From positions 527,144 through 591,143 of the forward strand of contig NZ_JADDIV010000001.1 in assembly GCF_015070875.1 (NCBI RefSeq): a DNA stretch of 64,000 nt, written 5' to 3'. This stretch comes from Ramlibacter pallidus (lineage in GTDB: Bacteria; Pseudomonadota; Gammaproteobacteria; Burkholderiales; Burkholderiaceae_C). Positions 62,275 to 64,000 of the stretch are shown piece by piece. The stretch's first letter is position 1. Each line of letters starts with the position of its first letter. The position numbers were made by a program, and so were the translations under genes. The notes beneath the pieces were generated by a model, which had not been told where the DNA came from, did not search any database, and saw only the letters and a list, made by a program, of their open reading frames with translations.

Positions 62275-62320
62275 GAAGCCCCGGAGTATAGCAGCACTCG
62301 CGGGGGCCTTTCCGGCGCGG

Positions 62321-63502
62321 CTAGATCGCCCCGGCGGCGCGCAGCCGGTCCAGATCGGCATCGCCCCTTCCGAGTTCGCGCAGGATGGCCTCGGTGTGCT
62401 GTCCCACGGCGGGGATCGCGTCCATGCGGTAGTCGAAGCCATCGTGCACGCCCGGCGGCAGCAGGGCCGCCAGCGGTCCGGCCGGCGAAGCGACCTCGGC
62501 CACGCGGCCACGGGCCCGCAGCTGCGGGTGGTTCCACAGTTCGCCGACCTCGTTGACGTGCGCGTTGGCGATCTGTGCCTCGTCCAGCCTGGCGATCACC
62601 TGCTCGGCGGAAAGCCGGCCGAACGTGGCGAGGATCACGGCCTGCAGTTCGGCCCGATGGGTGTTGCGCTGGCTGTTGGTTGCGAAGCGCGCGTCCGTGG
62701 CCAGGTCCGGCTGCAGCAGCACCTTGTCGCAGAACAGCTTCCACTCGCGCTCGTTCTGCAGCCCGAGCATCACGGTCTTGCCGTCGCCGGCGGCGAAGGG
62801 ACCGTAGGGATAGATCGTCGCGTGCGCGGCACCGCTGCGCGGCGGGGGCGACGCGCCGCCATAAGCGTAGTACATGGGGAAACCCATCCACTCGCCCAGC
62901 GCTTCCAGCATGGAGACGTCGACGTGCGAGCCGCGGCCGGTCTTCTGCCGCTGCAGCAGCGCGGCGAGGATGCTCGAATAGGCGTACATGCCGGCGGCGA
63001 TGTCGGCGATGGAGATGCCGGCCTTGCTCGGTTCCTGCGGCGTGCCGGTCACGGAAAGCAGCCCCGCCTCGCTCTGGATCAGCAGGTCGTAGGCCTTCTT
63101 GTCGCGATAGGGCCCGTCGTTGCCATAGCCGGAGATGTCGCACACCACCAGCTTCGGGTGCCGCGCGGAGAGTTGGGCATACCCGAGACCCATGCGCTCC
63201 GCCGCGCCCGGCGCGAGGTTCTGCACCAGCACGTCCGCCCGCGCCACCAGGTCCTGCAGGACCTGCATCGCCTCCGGGTTCTTCAGGTCGAGCGTGAGGC
63301 TCTCCTTGGAGCGGTTCACCCAGACGAAGTGCGAGGCCAGGCCTTGGGCACGCTCGTCGTACGCGCGCGCGAAGTCCCCGCTGCCGGGCCGCTCCACCTT
63401 GATCACGCGCGCGCCCAGGTCGGCGAGCTGGCGCGTGCAGAACGGCGCCGCGATCGCATGCTCGATGGAGACGACGGTGACGCCGTCGAGGGGCCGTCCC
63501 AT
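62321..63502 (-). CDS. CaiB/BaiF class III CoA-transferase
   Basis: This 393-residue enzyme transfers CoA between acyl donors and carboxylic acids. The family opening PLDGVTVVSIEHAIAAPF, LDLKNPEAMQVLQDLVARAD, GYGNDGPYRDKKAYDLLIQ and VDVSMLEALGEWMGFPMYY are visible. The substrate is not determinable, but coupling with an acyl-CoA dehydrogenase (1-nt overlap at 63502) suggests activation and oxidation of a carboxylic acid. Confidence 0.9.
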   Translation of the reverse strand: MGRPLDGVTVVSIEHAIAAPFCTRQLADLGARVIKVERPGSGDFARAYDERAQGLASHFVWVNRSKESLTLDLKNPEAMQVLQDLVARADVLVQNLAPGAAERMGLGYAQLSARHPKLVVCDISGYGNDGPYRDKKAYDLLIQSEAGLLSVTGTPQEPSKAGISIADIAAGMYAYSSILAALLQRQKTGRGSHVDVSMLEALGEWMGFPMYYAYGGASPPPRSGAAHATIYPYGPFAAGDGKTVMLGLQNEREWKLFCDKVLLQPDLATDARFATNSQRNTHRAELQAVILATFGRLSAEQVIARLDEAQIANAHVNEVGELWNHPQLRARGRVAEVASPAGPLAALLPPGVHDGFDYRMDAIPAVGQHTEAILRELGRGDADLDRLRAAGAI

Positions 63503-64000
63503 CAGAAGGACCTCGGCAGCCCGAGCAGGTGCTCGGCCACGTACGAGTAGACGAGGTTCGTCGAGATCGGCGCGACCTGGTACAGGCGCGTCTCGCGGAA
63601 CTTGCGCTCCACGTCGTATTCGTGCGCGAAGCCGAACCCGCCGTGGGTCTGCAGGCACACGTTGGCCGCTTCCCACGAGGCCTTGGCCGCGAGGTACTTG
63701 GCCATGTTGGCCTCGCCGCCGCACGGCTGGCCGGCGTCGAACAGCGCGCAGGCCTTGAAGCGCATCAGGTTCGCGGCCTCCGTCTCGATGTAGGCGTCGG
63801 CGATGGGGAACTGCACGCCCTGGTTCTGCCCGATCGGCCGGTTGAAGACCACGCGGTCGGTGGCGTAGCGGCGCGCCTTGTCGACGAACCAGTAGGCGTC
63901 GCCGATGCATTCGGCGGCGATCAGCGTGCGCTCCGCGTTCAGGCCAGTGAGGATGTAGCGGAAGCCCTGCCCTTCCTCGCCGATCAGGTTCTCCACCGGG
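63502..64000 (-). CDS. Acyl-CoA dehydrogenase, C-terminal part (runs off the window)
   Basis: The in-window part, about 166 residues, is the C-terminal domain of an acyl-CoA dehydrogenase. PVENLIGEEGQGFRYIL opens just beyond the window, followed by LNAERTLIAAECIGDA, RVVFNRPIGQNQGVQFPIAD, THGGFGFAHEYDVERKFRE and SYVAEHLLGLPRSF. The flavin-dependent enzyme oxidises an acyl-CoA to an enoyl-CoA. It is upstream of, and overlaps, the CoA-transferase gene. It is not the missing liuA as far as can be judged, because it pairs with a CoA-transferase. Confidence 0.9.
   Translation of the reverse strand, partial: PVENLIGEEGQGFRYILTGLNAERTLIAAECIGDAYWFVDKARRYATDRVVFNRPIGQNQGVQFPIADAYIETEAANLMRFKACALFDAGQPCGGEANMAKYLAAKASWEAANVCLQTHGGFGFAHEYDVERKFRETRLYQVAPISTNLVYSYVAEHLLGLPRSF

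Overview
The window is a high-GC bacterial chromosome segment that looks like a member of the Burkholderiales, most likely Comamonadaceae (Ramlibacter/Variovorax type). This is inferred from the gene content and order: a leucine-degradation (liu) cluster, Ser/Thr kinase-PP2C-rph-rdgB-hemW facing yicC-gmk-rpoZ-spoT, a Bug-family periplasmic binding protein, and strong GC bias at third codon positions. There are no rRNA genes, CRISPR arrays or recognisable insertion sequences. One tRNA (Arg-ACG) and one clear TPP riboswitch are present.

Layout. 1-78 is the 5' end of uvrA. 243-1745 holds a hypothetical gene and a branched-chain amino-acid type substrate-binding protein, followed by a palindromic repeat with a nested terminator. 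1920-13151 (minus) runs from an MFS transporter to a tightly packed liu operon: mccB/liuB, a hydrolase, liuC, a DUF4126 membrane protein, mccA/liuD, ghrA, HMG-CoA lyase, YbaK, DUF1289 and a DsbA-like isomerase. An AraC regulator diverges from it at 13274. 14306-19687 is mixed accessory content: GNAT, MFS, a CigR-like protein, a frameshifted small gene, aldose epimerase, a PhyH dioxygenase and a DUF4142 lipoprotein.

19934-29539 is a galactose module in two converging operons. The plus operon encodes a glycosyltransferase, UDP-galactopyranose mutase, a glycosidase-RmlD fusion and galE. The minus operon encodes a GH2 glycosidase, galT and galK. Together they can interconvert galactose, UDP-Gal and UDP-Galf and probably feed an envelope glycan.

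29622-38713 contains small exported or regulatory proteins, a triple-PAS histidine kinase, a zinc metallopeptidase and a tandem pair of Ser/Gly-rich secreted paralogues. 39101-42005 is a TPP-riboswitch operon, thiO-thiS-thiG, running directly into exonuclease III. 42401-51925 is the conserved housekeeping block (hemW, rdgB, rph, PP2C, kinase, yicC, gmk, rpoZ, spoT, greB). 52026-58984 contains small genes, a CvpA-CAP fusion, a topoisomerase IB with a disrupted start and a trehalose/glycogen pair (treZ plus debranching enzyme). 59125-64000 contains a Bug protein, a small stress-like cluster, tRNA-Arg, a class III CoA-transferase and the end of an acyl-CoA dehydrogenase gene.

The most unusual signals are three. 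A TCCTAC motif, paired at 23-bp spacing in several places, lies always in the sense orientation upstream of small, mostly exported or uncharacterised genes. A 14-residue peptide motif, RAGEASTMTGGAPN, is shared by two unrelated exported proteins whose upstream regions also resemble each other. Two genes each appear to lack one base.
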